Origin: Pseudohongiella spirulinae | Lineage (GTDB): Bacteria > Pseudomonadota > Gammaproteobacteria > Pseudomonadales > Pseudohongiellaceae | NCBI RefSeq assembly: GCF_001444425.1 | Contig: NZ_CP013189.1 | Coordinates: forward strand, 1,798,001 to 1,862,000 | Length of the DNA stretch: 64,000 bases | Reading direction: 5' to 3' | Part shown: piece by piece, positions 53,599-62,206 of the stretch | Numbering within the stretch: position 1 is the stretch's first letter | How the letters are laid out: every line of letters begins with the position of its first letter | The notes under the pieces: model-generated | Databases searched by the model: none | What the model was told of the DNA's origin: nothing | Seen by the model: the letters and a program-made list of their open reading frames with translations, nothing else | Position numbers and translations under genes: made by a program

Positions 53599-53815
53599 GT
53601 TTAACGAGTATGCTGACCGCGCGGTGCGGCTGGGCAGGGACTCTGCCGGCCACATCCCTGACGGGAAATTCCGGCGCTGCAGAACTCGACTTCGACGCTG
53701 CGCGTCTCAGGACTCAGACAGGCTTCGCGCTTTTTCGGAATTTCCCGTCAGGGATAAACGTGGCCTGAATGGCAGTGTCCCTGCCCACCCGCACCGCGCT
53801 CACTTCGTAGTTGCC
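53599..53815 (+). repeat. Long hairpin element, copy B
   Basis: Fills most of the 519-nt gap upstream of fleS. Outer arms GCGCGGTGCGG...GGGCAGGGAC (from 53619) pair with GTCCCTGCCC...CACCGCGC (to 53799). Inner arms are 53654-53672 and 53737-53755 (ATCCCTGACGGGAAATTCC and its exact complement). The core at 53673-53736 includes GAACTCGAC, GGACTCAGACAGG and CGCGCTTTTTCGG. AAACGTGGCCTGAATGG at 53756-53772 gives the bulges AAAC and TGAAT around GTGGCC, which pairs with GGCCAC. The right flank CTCACTTCGTAGT is shared with copy D. The rest of 53438-53956 holds the fleS promoter and a short GC hairpin near 53863. Confidence 0.85.
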
Positions 53816-53956
53816 AAGCGTCAGAGCTCCGATCGTAAGGCGGGGCCCAAATAAAACCCGGCAGCGCCGGTTATTTTGTTCTATAAAACATATGCGCCCA
53901 ATCATTTTTATTGGTCGGAGGATAGAAACTCAATTTCTCAGGATGAGGAGGTCAGT

Positions 53957-54049
53957 ATGATTCAGGCTTTAGAGCCCAGACATTATAACCCGCAGGCATG
54001 GTGGGGAGAACTGTCATGTTTGCTGCGGGAGCCACAGGCATGGCAATGA
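53957..54049 (+). CDS. Possible 30-residue peptide
   Basis: Begins MIQALEPRHYNPQAWWG and ends REPQAWQ, with PQAW twice. It has an excellent ribosome site, AGGAGG at 5 nt. No homologue is known to me and no promoter is clear. Base composition does not tell coding from non-coding at this length, so the case rests on the ribosome site alone. Confidence 0.35.
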   Translation: MIQALEPRHYNPQAWWGELSCLLREPQAWQ

Positions 54050-54072
54050 CAATGACCCAACAAGGTTCTTAA
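54016..54072 (+). CDS. Possible 18-residue peptide overlapping the preceding one
   Basis: MFAAGATGMAMTMTQQGS in a different frame from the 30-residue ORF, with GGGGAG 7 nt before its ATG. Two overlapping short ORFs, both with good ribosome sites, might be a translationally coupled leader or chance. No function is assigned. Confidence 0.25.
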   Translation: MFAAGATGMAMTMTQQGS

Positions 54073-54083
54073 AAGCAAATGAT

Positions 54084-54105
54084 GGGACGGAGGAAACTCC
54101 GTCCC
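54084..54105. repeat. GGGACGGAG hairpin with GAAA loop
   Basis: Perfect nine-base arms GGGACGGAG / CTCCGTCCC closed by a GAAA tetraloop, the shortest member of the repeat family. It sits between the small ORFs and the 121-residue membrane protein gene. Confidence 0.75.
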
Positions 54106-54140
54106 GGATTCAGAATTTACTGTTACTCCGCTGAGGTTGC

Positions 54141-54506
54141 ATGATCAAAATTGAACGGCCGCTTTTGTTGATCGGTAAGAATCGCCCCTCTTTCTTGTTT
54201 GAGTCACAGTTGTTGCTGTTCAGGCAATTAGCAGCCAGCTGCTTTGTCTTTCTTGGGTTTGCTGCCGTAATTCTTCTGTCGGCGGGGATATCATCTGTGG
54301 CAAGGAGTGCAGTTCTGATAGCGATGCTTTTTGCGACTTCCCTACCGGGCATTGTGCTTGAGTATTTTCTGGAGAGAAACGTCAAAGCCGGGCGCAAGGG
54401 CCCTTGCGCATATCAAACATGCAAACTCTACAGTACAGAAATATTGCAGTTTGGATTTGTCGCAATACTGGCTGCTTTTGTAATCGGGATTGCTGTGGGT
54501 TTTTAG
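54141..54506 (+). CDS. Hypothetical small membrane protein
   Basis: A 121-residue protein with three predicted membrane helices (about 27-47, 54-73 and 100-120) and a basic connecting loop with a Cys pair (GPCAYQTC). TGAGG lies 5 nt before the ATG. I do not recognise the family. It is in an accessory pocket between repeats and mazEF and may be recently acquired. Confidence 0.6.
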   Translation: MIKIERPLLLIGKNRPSFLFESQLLLFRQLAASCFVFLGFAAVILLSAGISSVARSAVLIAMLFATSLPGIVLEYFLERNVKAGRKGPCAYQTCKLYSTEILQFGFVAILAAFVIGIAVGF

Positions 54507-54542
54507 GACCGCCCTTTGACAAGCGGCAACTTTGTTTAAACA

Positions 54543-54574
54543 TTGTATAACTCAATGCAGATGATAATATACAA
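54543..54574. promoter_or_regulatory. Probable mazEF operator dyad
   Basis: TTGTATA (54543-54549) and TATACAA (54568-54574) are exact inverted seven-base arms with 18 nt between, ending 14 nt before the mazE start in an AT-rich promoter region. MazE-type antitoxins with AbrB folds commonly repress their own operon through such dyads. Confidence 0.55.
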
Positions 54575-54588
54575 GGGGTATAAACTGG

Positions 54589-54858
54589 ATGCTGGCAACT
54601 GACATGCAAACAAATATTCGCAAATGGGGCAACTCAGCGGGGACCATCATACCTGCACCGGTGCTGGCAGAGGCTGGACTGCGTGTGGGTGATGCAATAC
54701 AAATCGAAGTCGTGGATGGAACGATTGTGATCCGGCAGGCTGCTCCTGTTTACCGACTGGAGGACCTTCTGGAAGCGACCCCGTCAGACAAGTTGGCACT
54801 CGACGACGAGGATAAGCAGTGGCTTCATGATGCTCCTGTGGGCAGGGAGTCCGATTAA
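54589..54858 (+). CDS. mazE: MazE-type antitoxin (AbrB fold)
   Basis: Antitoxin and autorepressor of the toxin encoded next. From 54589 it has 89 residues; a second ATG at 54604 is possible. The swapped-hairpin DNA-binding domain shows IRKWGNSAGTIIPAPVL and GDAIQIEVVDGTIVI, and an acidic C-terminal tail (LALDDEDKQWLHD) would wrap the toxin. The stop TAA abuts the mazF ATG. Confidence 0.9.
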   Translation: MLATDMQTNIRKWGNSAGTIIPAPVLAEAGLRVGDAIQIEVVDGTIVIRQAAPVYRLEDLLEATPSDKLALDDEDKQWLHDAPVGRESD

Positions 54859-55188
54859 ATGGCTTATATCCCTGCGCGTGGCGACATTATATGGACAGAC
54901 TTCGACCCGTCCGCCGGGCACGAGCAGGCACGACGGCGTCCTGCGATTGTGCTCTCTCCCGAGGTCTTCAACTGGCAGATCAAACTGGCACTGGTCGCCC
55001 CCATAACCAGTCGGATACGCGGACACGGTTTTGAGGTCCACCTGCAGGGAACCACGACGCAGGGTGCTGTGCTATGTCAGCAGGTCAAAACCATCGACTA
55101 CGACTATCGCGGCGTTAAATTCATTGAGGCCGCTCCCACCGGCGTGTTAAACGAGGTGCTCGCCAAGGTACGCACCCTTGTAACATAG
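54859..55188 (+). CDS. mazF: MazF-type endoribonuclease toxin
   Basis: PemK/MazF-fold mRNA interferase, 109 residues. Family motifs are PARGDIIWTDFDPSAGHEQ (near 4), RRPAIVLSP, APITSRIRG and QVKTIDYDYRG. It pairs with mazE with no gap. Cleavage specificity cannot be read from sequence. Confidence 0.92.
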   Translation: MAYIPARGDIIWTDFDPSAGHEQARRRPAIVLSPEVFNWQIKLALVAPITSRIRGHGFEVHLQGTTTQGAVLCQQVKTIDYDYRGVKFIEAAPTGVLNEVLAKVRTLVT

Positions 55189-55209
55189 GGCTGGCAGGCA
55201 AAAGAGTCT

Positions 55210-55926
55210 TCAGATCAAGCGTCCAACTGCATCCTGAGCAATCAGAAAGCCGGCAATACCCAGTGTCCAGCCCAGAGCCGATTCGGCATTGCGGCAGATC
55301 CAGTCGTCAACCCCGACCAGAATGGGTTGAATGCGCTCGTGCATGATGCGGCGCATAACCAGCAGACACAAAGCCGGCATGATCATCACGAAACAATAGG
55401 ACGCCATGACAATGAACATGGTCAACGCAGACATGTCGGCGGCCGTAATCATTGCAATAGCGCCCAGATACGGCAACATGGTCGCCAGCTCGGCGATACC
55501 TGCGAACAAAGCCAGTCCCATCAACACCCGCGGTGAAGTTGTCGCCTCATGCGCCCTGTCCTTCCAACGTTTTACGCGCTCTGCCGCCCCCGGCTTGCTA
55601 CTGTCAAAGCGCCAGCTGATCGCAAACAGCCAGATGCCCACCAGCAACTGAGCCACGGTCAACGCCATTGCAAACACGCCTGGGGTTGCCTCGGTGTCGG
55701 CGGGCACATCCTCAGCCATGCTGCCCATCACCGCATCAGCCCCAAGTGCCAACACCAGCCCCACTACCAGGTAAAACCCGGCAATGGTGCCCAAATAAAG
55801 CAACATACGCGACAACCGAATCCGCCGATGGTCCAGCAGCAACCAGACCGGAATCAGCAAAGTCCCGATGCTGGTACTGTCAATCAGCGCCAGCCCCACC
55901 AGCGCCAGAATCAAAGCGATGCTCAT
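55210..55926 (-). CDS. GAP-family (Sap, sulfolipid-1-addressing type) membrane protein
   Basis: Six-helix integral membrane protein, 238 residues, related to the LysE-like GAP family first named in mycobacteria, where members help export lipids. The function here is unknown. ATG 55926 (MSIALILALVGLALIDSTS) follows GTGAG; an in-frame start at 55941 would lie in the inverted repeat. Confidence 0.72.
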   Translation of the reverse strand: MSIALILALVGLALIDSTSIGTLLIPVWLLLDHRRIRLSRMLLYLGTIAGFYLVVGLVLALGADAVMGSMAEDVPADTEATPGVFAMALTVAQLLVGIWLFAISWRFDSSKPGAAERVKRWKDRAHEATTSPRVLMGLALFAGIAELATMLPYLGAIAMITAADMSALTMFIVMASYCFVMIMPALCLLVMRRIMHERIQPILVGVDDWICRNAESALGWTLGIAGFLIAQDAVGRLI

Positions 55927-55940
55927 AATCTCACCCTGCA

Positions 55941-56240
55941 CCCGAGCCTGACACGGGGGACGGAGGCGGTCTACGTCCCCAGGGCAATGTCAGTGATTAA
56001 GCGTCTTGGTGGTGAACGCGATTACGGTCAATCAGGCCACGTTTATCCCTTGCGGGAAATTCCGATAAAGCGCGAAGCCTGTCTGAGTCCGGAGCGGCGC
56101 AGCTGCGACGTCGAGTTCTGCAGCGCCGGAATTTCCCGTAAGGGATGTAGCCGACCGTAATCGCGTTCACCACCAAGACGCGCTAACCAATCAATTAAGT
56201 GGGGACGTAGACCGCCTCCGTCCCCCGTGTCAGGCTCGGG
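55941..56240. repeat. Composite inverted repeat: split GGGGAC pair with 40-bp arms around hairpin element C
   Basis: The arms 55941-55980 and 56201-56240 are perfectly complementary over 40 nt. Each contains one half of a GGGGACGGAG pair (55956-55980 and 56201-56225). The right arm also contains the last ten bases of dcd and its stop, so an inverted copy of the dcd end stands just upstream of the GAP-family gene. Between the arms lies element C (56001-56181). Confidence 0.88.
56001..56181 (-). repeat. Long hairpin element, copy C
   Basis: Perfect 29-nt arms at 56001-56029 and 56153-56181. Inner arms at 56045-56063 and 56128-56146 have one mispair, which is G-U in RNA. The core at 56064-56127, read on the minus strand, matches copy B over almost its whole length (GAACTCGAC, CGGACTCAGACAGG, CGCGCTTTATCGG). 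AAACGTGGCCTGATTG at 56029-56044 (minus) provides the bulges. Orientation is opposite to copies B and D. Confidence 0.87.
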
Positions 56241-56799
56241 GCGGAGTGACGCCGGTCTGACCCATGTACTTGCCGCCGCGCTGTTTGTAGGTAACCTCGC
56301 ACTGCTCATCACCCTGATAGAACAGCATCTGCGCCACGCCTTCGTTGGCGTAGATCTTGGCCGGCAGCGGCGTGGTGTTGGAGAACTCCAGCGTGACATG
56401 CCCTTCCCATTCAGGCTCCAGCGGCGTCACATTCACAATAATGCCGCAGCGTGCATAAGTGGATTTGCCCAGGCAGATGGTCAGCACATCCGGCGGGATG
56501 CGGAAATACTCCACCGTGCGCGCCAGTGCGAAGGAATTGGGCGGGATGATGCAGTACGGCTCGTCGATGGAGACAAAACTGGTCTCATCGAAGTTCTTGG
56601 GATCAACTACATTGGTGGTATGCACATTGGTGAAGATCTTGAACTCCGAGGCGCAGCGCACATCATAGCCGTAGCTGGAGGTGCCATAAGAAATCACCTT
56701 GCCGCCATCCACATAGCGGATCTGACCCGGTTCAAACGGCTCAATCATGCCGTGCTCCTGGGCCATTTTACGAATCCATTTGTCTGACTTGATACTCAT
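56230..56799 (-). CDS. dcd: dCTP deaminase
   Basis: Makes dUTP from dCTP for thymidylate synthesis. The 189 residues show the trimeric dUTPase-like fold: [22 protein letters not shown] with the catalytic Glu, and [13 protein letters not shown] near the end. The last bases lie in the 40-bp inverted repeat described at 55941, but the protein end looks normal. Confidence 0.96.
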   Translation of the reverse strand: MSIKSDKWIRKMAQEHGMIEPFEPGQIRYVDGGKVISYGTSSYGYDVRCASEFKIFTNVHTTNVVDPKNFDETSFVSIDEPYCIIPPNSFALARTVEYFRIPPDVLTICLGKSTYARCGIIVNVTPLEPEWEGHVTLEFSNTTPLPAKIYANEGVAQMLFYQGDEQCEVTYKQRGGKYMGQTGVTPPRA

Positions 56800-56825
56800 G
56801 GTGCGCGGAACTCCTGCGATGCGTT

Positions 56826-58373
56826 TTAAGGTTGAACCCGGGCCAGTGCGGGCGAGTCAAACAGGCCTTCTGAATACGGGGCCGGAATGCGGTAACGGTT
56901 CAGAATATCCAGTTCGCTGTCGCGTGCCTGCTGATGGTCGACAACAAGCTGGAAGCCCGATTCACTGCGAAACACCACATACGGCTCTTCGTTGTTGTGC
57001 AATTTGCGGCTGAAATCATAAAAGTCACGGATGGGCTCACCGTTGACCGTCTCAACAATCCAGTTGCGCACATCGTGATAACCCAGATTCACATCGGCAG
57101 CCAGCACCTGCAGGGCCACCACCACTTCGCGCTTCTCCGGCGACGCCCACTGACTGCGGGCGTGCAGCATATTCACAGGGGCGCTGCGTGTCCAGTCGTT
57201 ACCCCAGCGTTTGATCAGGTTCATGTTCAGAGGCACAAACAGAATGCCGCCGTAAATATAATACTCAGGCACAGCATCGAACTCTTCAGAGCGCACCAGA
57301 CTATAGCTCTGCTGACGACGCTGGGCAGTGAGTTCCACATCCAGGACCTGACCGTTACGTGCGATGCGCAGTGGCACCGTATCGCCTATCTGTTTCAGGT
57401 CAATAGCATGTTTATAGTTGGTCTGCAGGTCGCGGCTCAGACGGATAGAGCTGTCACCGGCTACTTCAAAACCGTCGATACTCAGCAGCACGTCGTTCTC
57501 CTGCAAAATACCGTCGGCGGGCGATTCCTCAAACACCTTGATAACCAGCACGCCGCTTTGATCCGGCGTCAGGCCATAACGGGACTTGGCTGCCGGACTC
57601 TCAAGGTCCTGGGTGCGAAAACCCAGATCCGGGAATCCGTCGTAGCTGCCGTTGCTGGCATCAGTCAGCATGTGACGCACAATATCCGGCGGCACAAAAT
57701 AACCCAGCGCCTCGGTGCGGCTGCCTCCGGCCGACTGCATGACCACGCCGGCAATCTTGCCATCGGCAATCACCGGGCCACCGCTGTTGCCAGGGTTGAT
57801 GGCCGCGTCAATCTGGCCCGCCAGCAAAAACTCGCCCGAATGCGCATACACCTGCTGTTCCACGCGCGACAGCACGCCTTTGGTCACGCTCAATGTGCGC
57901 CCGCCAATCGGGTAGCCAAACACCAGCACCTCGGTGTTGGGTTCCGGCAGATTGCCGATCTCCAGTGCCGGTGCATCGTCAAAAAATGAACTGTCTTCAA
58001 CGCGGATCAGGGCCAGGTCGGATGCATGTGAGACAAACTCAACACTGGCCAGGTAGCGCTCGGGGTCGTTGTGCTTCTGAACCTGCACGTAGCTGGCGTT
58101 GGCAACCACATGCGCATTGGTCAGGATACGTTGACCCTCAATAACAGCACCGGAGCCGCTGCTTTGTGAAGGGTTCATGAGCCGCCATGGCGTGAAATAA
58201 TCCGGCTCCGCGGACGTGGTGTAGATTTTGATGATGGAATCTTCAATGGCACGGATTTCATCAGTGGTCTGGGCATTGGCGGCGGCGCTGAGCCAGCTCA
58301 GCGCACAGGTGACCACCAACAACGCAGTCCGCGACAACCATCGCCGGGCGGCGACCGGGGCTGCTGCAGTCAT
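56826..58373 (-). CDS. Secreted trypsin-like serine protease with PDZ region (Deg-like)
   Basis: Periplasmic S1C-type protease of 515 residues. The signal peptide ends near residue 34 (AANA). The triad is His88 (TNAHVV), Asp119 (ASDLALI) and Ser197 (GNSGGP). At least one PDZ-like region follows (about 250-330, [21 protein letters not shown]). A second diverged PDZ-like region lies in the C-terminal 150 residues. Longer than classic DegP/DegS; closest in layout to plant-type Deg proteins, so substrate and role are open. Confidence 0.85.
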   Translation of the reverse strand: MTAAAPVAARRWLSRTALLVVTCALSWLSAAANAQTTDEIRAIEDSIIKIYTTSAEPDYFTPWRLMNPSQSSGSGAVIEGQRILTNAHVVANASYVQVQKHNDPERYLASVEFVSHASDLALIRVEDSSFFDDAPALEIGNLPEPNTEVLVFGYPIGGRTLSVTKGVLSRVEQQVYAHSGEFLLAGQIDAAINPGNSGGPVIADGKIAGVVMQSAGGSRTEALGYFVPPDIVRHMLTDASNGSYDGFPDLGFRTQDLESPAAKSRYGLTPDQSGVLVIKVFEESPADGILQENDVLLSIDGFEVAGDSSIRLSRDLQTNYKHAIDLKQIGDTVPLRIARNGQVLDVELTAQRRQQSYSLVRSEEFDAVPEYYIYGGILFVPLNMNLIKRWGNDWTRSAPVNMLHARSQWASPEKREVVVALQVLAADVNLGYHDVRNWIVETVNGEPIRDFYDFSRKLHNNEEPYVVFRSESGFQLVVDHQQARDSELDILNRYRIPAPYSEGLFDSPALARVQP

Positions 58374-58448
58374 CAGCTATCCTCTTATATTTTGATTATT
58401 GATCCCCGAGTAAACCTGAAAAATTAACCCGGCGTCAAATAATCTTTG

Positions 58449-60542
58449 TCAGACAATACGCATGCCCGGTTGTGCGCCGCTGTCCGGGCTCAGCAGAAAG
58501 ATGTCTTCACCACCGGGACCGGCCGCCAGCACCATGCCTTCGGACAGGCCGAATTTCATTTTGCGCGGTTTCAGGTTGGCCGCAAGCACCGTCAGCCGAC
58601 CCTCCAGAGCCTCCGGTGTATAAGCCGAACGTATGCCGGAAAAGACATTGCGCACCACGCCCTCACCGTTGGCGTCGGGGCCAAGGTCCAGTGTCAGTTG
58701 CAGCAGCTTGTCGGCGCCTTCCACATAGTCAGCCTTGATGATGCGCGCCACACGCAAATCCACCTTGATAAAGTCGTCGAAGGTGATTTCCTCAGCAATC
58801 GGTTCCTTAGCCAGCTGGCTGTCCACGGTTTGCTCTCCTGTCACAGTCGACGCAGCAACCTGATCCACAGGCGCCGCTGTCAATTTACGGGTTTGTTCCG
58901 CTTCTTCGCGGGTGGATGCCAGCAAAGCCTCCACCTGCGCCGCTTCCGCGCGGCGAGCCAGCGGCTTGAAGCTGTCTATCACATGATCAGTCAGCAGGCT
59001 GGCCGCATCACGCCACTGCAGAGGCTGCACCTGTAAAAATGCTTCCACCTTCTCGGCCATCGCCGGCAGCACCGGTTTCAGGTAAATCATCAGCAAGCGG
59101 AACAGGTTGATCCCGGTTGAACAGATGGCCTGTACCTGAGGGTCCTGCGGGTTCTGTTTGGCCAGCACCCAGGGCTGCTGCTCGGCAATGTACGAATTCG
59201 CCTGATCAGCCAGCGCCATGATCTGACGGATGGCGCGGTGATATTCCCGCTCTTCATAGGCCGTGGCGATGCTCTCGGCAGCCTGCTGCGCCTGGGCCAG
59301 CAATTCCGGATTGGCCAGCTCCTCGGCCAGTCTGCCCTCAAAACCCTTGCTGATGAAGCCGGCACAGCGACTGGCGATATTCACCAGCTTGCCCACCACA
59401 TCGGCGTTTACCTTGGCCAGAAAATCATCAAAGCTCAGATCCAAATCGTCAACGCCGCCGCCCAGGCGCGATGCCAGAAAGTAGCGCAGAAATTCGGCAT
59501 CCAGATGCTGCAGATAGGTGTCCGCATTGATGAAAGTGCCCCGTGATTTGGACATTTTCTTGCCATTGACCGTCATAAAACCATGCGCAAACACCGCGGT
59601 GGGCGTTCGGTAGCCTGAATCACTCAGCATGGAGGGCCAGAACAGTGCGTGGAAATTGATAATGTCCTTGCCAATAAAGTGATACAGCTCGGCCTGGCTG
59701 CCCGGCTTCCAGTAGTCATCAAACTGGCGACCTGTTCTGTCACACAGCGCCTGAAAACTGGCCATATAACCGATGGGCGCATCCAGCCACACATAAAAAT
59801 ATTTGCCCGGTGCATCAGGAATTTCGAAGCCGAAATAAGGCGCATCACGGCTGATATCCCACTCCTGCAGGCCGCCTTCCACCCACTCCGCCAGCTTGTT
59901 GGCCACCTGCGGCTGCAGGCTGCCGCTGCGCGTCCATTGCTTGAGAAAGTCAGTGAACTCCGGCAGCTTGAAGAAATAATGCTCGGATTCTTTTTCCACC
60001 GGCGTAGCGCCAGACAAGGTGGAGCGCGGGTTAATCAGCTCCGCCGGACTATAGGTCGCACCGCAGACTTCGCAGTTGTCACCATACTGATCCTCCGCCT
60101 TGCATTTCGGGCAGCTGCCCTTCACAAAGCGGTCAGCCAGAAACAGACCTTTCTCCGGATCAAACAGTTGTTTGATACTGCGCGTGGCGATGCGGTTATT
60201 CGCCCGCAGCGCCTTATAAATCGTTTCCGAATAGTGACGGTTTTCCGGCGAATGCGTGGAATGGTAGTTGTCAAAACCAATGTGGAAACCGGCATAGGAC
60301 GCCATGTGCTCCGCGCGCACCCTGTCAATCAGCTGCTCAGACGTGATGCCCTCGTTCTCGGCACGCAGCATGATAGCTGTGCCATGGGCATCGTCGGCGC
60401 ACACATACACACAGTCATGCCCGCGCATCTTCTGGAAGCGCACCCAGATGTCGGTTTGCACGGCTTCCAGCATATGCCCCAGATGGATAGGTCCATTGGC
60501 GTATGGCAGAGCGCTGGTGACAAGAATTTGGCGTTGAGTCAC
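58449..60542 (-). CDS. metG: Methionyl-tRNA synthetase
   Basis: Charges tRNA-Met. The 697 residues show the HIGH-type motif ANGPIHLGH, a zinc knuckle CPKC...NCEVC, and KMSKS in [13 protein letters not shown]-terminal EMAPII/OB tRNA-binding domain (about 590-697, [15 protein letters not shown]) is fused on, as in dimeric MetRS. The start is a GTG with AAGGA at 7 nt. Confidence 0.97.
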   Translation of the reverse strand: MTQRQILVTSALPYANGPIHLGHMLEAVQTDIWVRFQKMRGHDCVYVCADDAHGTAIMLRAENEGITSEQLIDRVRAEHMASYAGFHIGFDNYHSTHSPENRHYSETIYKALRANNRIATRSIKQLFDPEKGLFLADRFVKGSCPKCKAEDQYGDNCEVCGATYSPAELINPRSTLSGATPVEKESEHYFFKLPEFTDFLKQWTRSGSLQPQVANKLAEWVEGGLQEWDISRDAPYFGFEIPDAPGKYFYVWLDAPIGYMASFQALCDRTGRQFDDYWKPGSQAELYHFIGKDIINFHALFWPSMLSDSGYRTPTAVFAHGFMTVNGKKMSKSRGTFINADTYLQHLDAEFLRYFLASRLGGGVDDLDLSFDDFLAKVNADVVGKLVNIASRCAGFISKGFEGRLAEELANPELLAQAQQAAESIATAYEEREYHRAIRQIMALADQANSYIAEQQPWVLAKQNPQDPQVQAICSTGINLFRLLMIYLKPVLPAMAEKVEAFLQVQPLQWRDAASLLTDHVIDSFKPLARRAEAAQVEALLASTREEAEQTRKLTAAPVDQVAASTVTGEQTVDSQLAKEPIAEEITFDDFIKVDLRVARIIKADYVEGADKLLQLTLDLGPDANGEGVVRNVFSGIRSAYTPEALEGRLTVLAANLKPRKMKFGLSEGMVLAAGPGGEDIFLLSPDSGAQPGMRIV

Positions 60543-60587
60543 GGTGTTTTCCTTTAAGGTCTGGCTGCTGATGCTATCTGTCAGGTT

Positions 60588-60755
60588 TTAATCAATCTCG
60601 ATCATTTCAAAATCTTCTTTCCCCACCCCACACTCCGGACACATCCAGTCCTCGGGCACATCCTCCCAGCGGGTACCCGGCTCAATACCGTCTTCCGGCC
60701 AGCCTTCCGCCTCGTCATAAATAAAACCACAGACAATGCACTGCCACTTCTTCAC
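60588..60755 (-). CDS. rubA: Rubredoxin
   Basis: 55-residue iron-only electron carrier, starting [20 protein letters not shown]. The Fe is held by Cys6, Cys9, Cys39 and Cys42 (CIVCG and CPECG). Aromatic core residues Trp4, Tyr13, Trp30 and Trp38 are typical. The start is a GTG with GGAG at 8 nt. It lies 45 nt before metG on the same strand and is divergent from the RnfB-like gene. Usual partners are alkane hydroxylases or oxidative-stress reductases, none of which are nearby. Confidence 0.94.
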   Translation of the reverse strand: MKKWQCIVCGFIYDEAEGWPEDGIEPGTRWEDVPEDWMCPECGVGKEDFEMIEID

Positions 60756-60902
60756 GCGGGATACTCCGTTTCTAATCGTGTCGGGCCGTTGGTGATGCCC
60801 GGATTATCGAATGGTCGGCAGCTGAGGCCGGCCTGTTCTGCAAGGCTGCTGATGATACTGGATTGCGCGCCCGGCGGCAAAGTCGTGATAAACTGCGCGG
60901 CC

Positions 60903-61571
60903 ATGACAAGCGCCGACTTTATTGAACTGATCAACGCCCAGCTGCCACAGACCCAATGCACCAAATGCGGGTTTGACGGCTGTCGCCCTTATGCCGAGGC
61001 GATCGCCGCGGGCGAGCTGATCAACCGCTGCCCGCCCGGCGGACCGCAGACCATCGAGCGCCTGGCGGCGGTGACCGGGCAATCTGTGCGCCCCCTGAAC
61101 CCGGAGGTCGGACAACATGTGCCGCAGCAGCTGGCAGTGATCCGCGAAGATGAATGCATCGGCTGTACAAAATGCATTCAGGCCTGCCCGGTCGATGCCA
61201 TCGTTGGCGCGGCCAAACTCATGCATACTGTCATTGCTGATGAATGCACCGGCTGCGACCTGTGTCTGGAGCCCTGCCCGGTGGACTGCATTGACCTGAT
61301 CACCGTCGGTACGCGCATTGAGCCACCGTCACGCGAAACAGCAACACACTGGCGTCAGCGCTATGAACGGCGCGAGGCGAGACTGGCCCGCGACGCAGAG
61401 GCTGCAGACCAGCGCAGATTGCTCAAACTGAAGGATAAGCTGGCGGCACTGGATCGTGGAGAGGAACTGCAGCGCGATTCGGTGGCCAATACGGCACTGG
61501 CCAAAACGCCAGAGCAGCTGAGGGCAGAGATTATGGCGGCGGTGGCGAGGAAGAAGGCCAACAAACCATGA
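60903..61571 (+). CDS. rsxB: RnfB/RsxB-like iron-sulfur protein without membrane anchor
   Basis: Ferredoxin-like protein of 222 residues. An N-terminal cluster motif [16 protein letters not shown]...NRCPPGG is specific to RnfB/RsxB. Two ferredoxin [4Fe-4S] motifs follow ([32 protein letters not shown]). The N-terminal membrane helix of E. coli RsxB is absent in every available start, and a charged helical tail of about 85 residues is added. No rnfACDGE genes are present; only nth follows, with an ATGA overlap. A soluble electron carrier is likely, with unknown partner. Confidence 0.85.
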   Translation: MTSADFIELINAQLPQTQCTKCGFDGCRPYAEAIAAGELINRCPPGGPQTIERLAAVTGQSVRPLNPEVGQHVPQQLAVIREDECIGCTKCIQACPVDAIVGAAKLMHTVIADECTGCDLCLEPCPVDCIDLITVGTRIEPPSRETATHWRQRYERREARLARDAEAADQRRLLKLKDKLAALDRGEELQRDSVANTALAKTPEQLRAEIMAAVARKKANKP

Positions 61572-62203
61572 ACCGCCAAAAACGCACAGAAATCTTCCAG
61601 CGCCTGCGCGCCGAGAACCCCAGCCCCACTACGGAGCTGGACTACAGCAGCACTTTTGAACTACTGATCGCCGTGATTCTCTCCGCTCAGGCCACCGATG
61701 TGGGTGTAAACAAAGCCACCCGCAAACTGTATCAAGTTGCCAACACGCCGGAAGCCATTCTCGCGCTGGGTGTCGACGGACTGAAGGAATACATCAAGAC
61801 CATCGGCCTGTTTAACACCAAGGCGGAAAACGTTATCAAGACCTGCCGCGCACTGGTGGAAAAGCACAACAGCATCGTGCCCTCAACACGCGAAGAGCTG
61901 GAAGCCCTGCCCGGCGTCGGACGCAAAACAGCCAATGTAGTGCTCAACACGGCTTTCGGTCAGCCCGCGATGGCTGTGGACACACATATCTTTCGCGTTT
62001 CCAATCGCACCGGCATCGCGCCAGGGAAAACCGTGCTGGAAGTGGAAAAACGTCTGCTGCGACTGGTGCCGGCGGAATTCCTGCTGGACGCCCACCACTG
62101 GCTGATTCTACACGGTCGTTATGTCTGCACAGCGCGCAAACCTCGCTGCGGCGCCTGCGTGATCTATGATCTGTGCGAATATAAAAAGAAGACTGAGGTG
62201 TAA
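61568..62203 (+). CDS. nth: Endonuclease III
   Basis: DNA glycosylase/AP lyase for oxidised pyrimidines. In 211 residues the catalytic Lys120 (GVGRKTA) and Asp138 (VDTH) are at E. coli positions. The [4Fe-4S] cysteines are Cys187, 194, 197 and 203 (C-x6-C-x2-C-x5-C). The HhH motif [12 protein letters not shown] is intact. Confidence 0.97.
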   Translation: MNRQKRTEIFQRLRAENPSPTTELDYSSTFELLIAVILSAQATDVGVNKATRKLYQVANTPEAILALGVDGLKEYIKTIGLFNTKAENVIKTCRALVEKHNSIVPSTREELEALPGVGRKTANVVLNTAFGQPAMAVDTHIFRVSNRTGIAPGKTVLEVEKRLLRLVPAEFLLDAHHWLILHGRYVCTARKPRCGACVIYDLCEYKKKTEV

Positions 62204-62206
62204 TCT

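Noticed and set aside
56934-57989. 351-codon open frame antisense to the serine protease
   Set aside because: Shadow frame opposite a gene with an intact catalytic triad; no ribosome site or recognisable domain.
59649-60557. 302-codon open frame antisense to metG
   Set aside because: Shadow of a complete methionyl-tRNA synthetase; no independent support.
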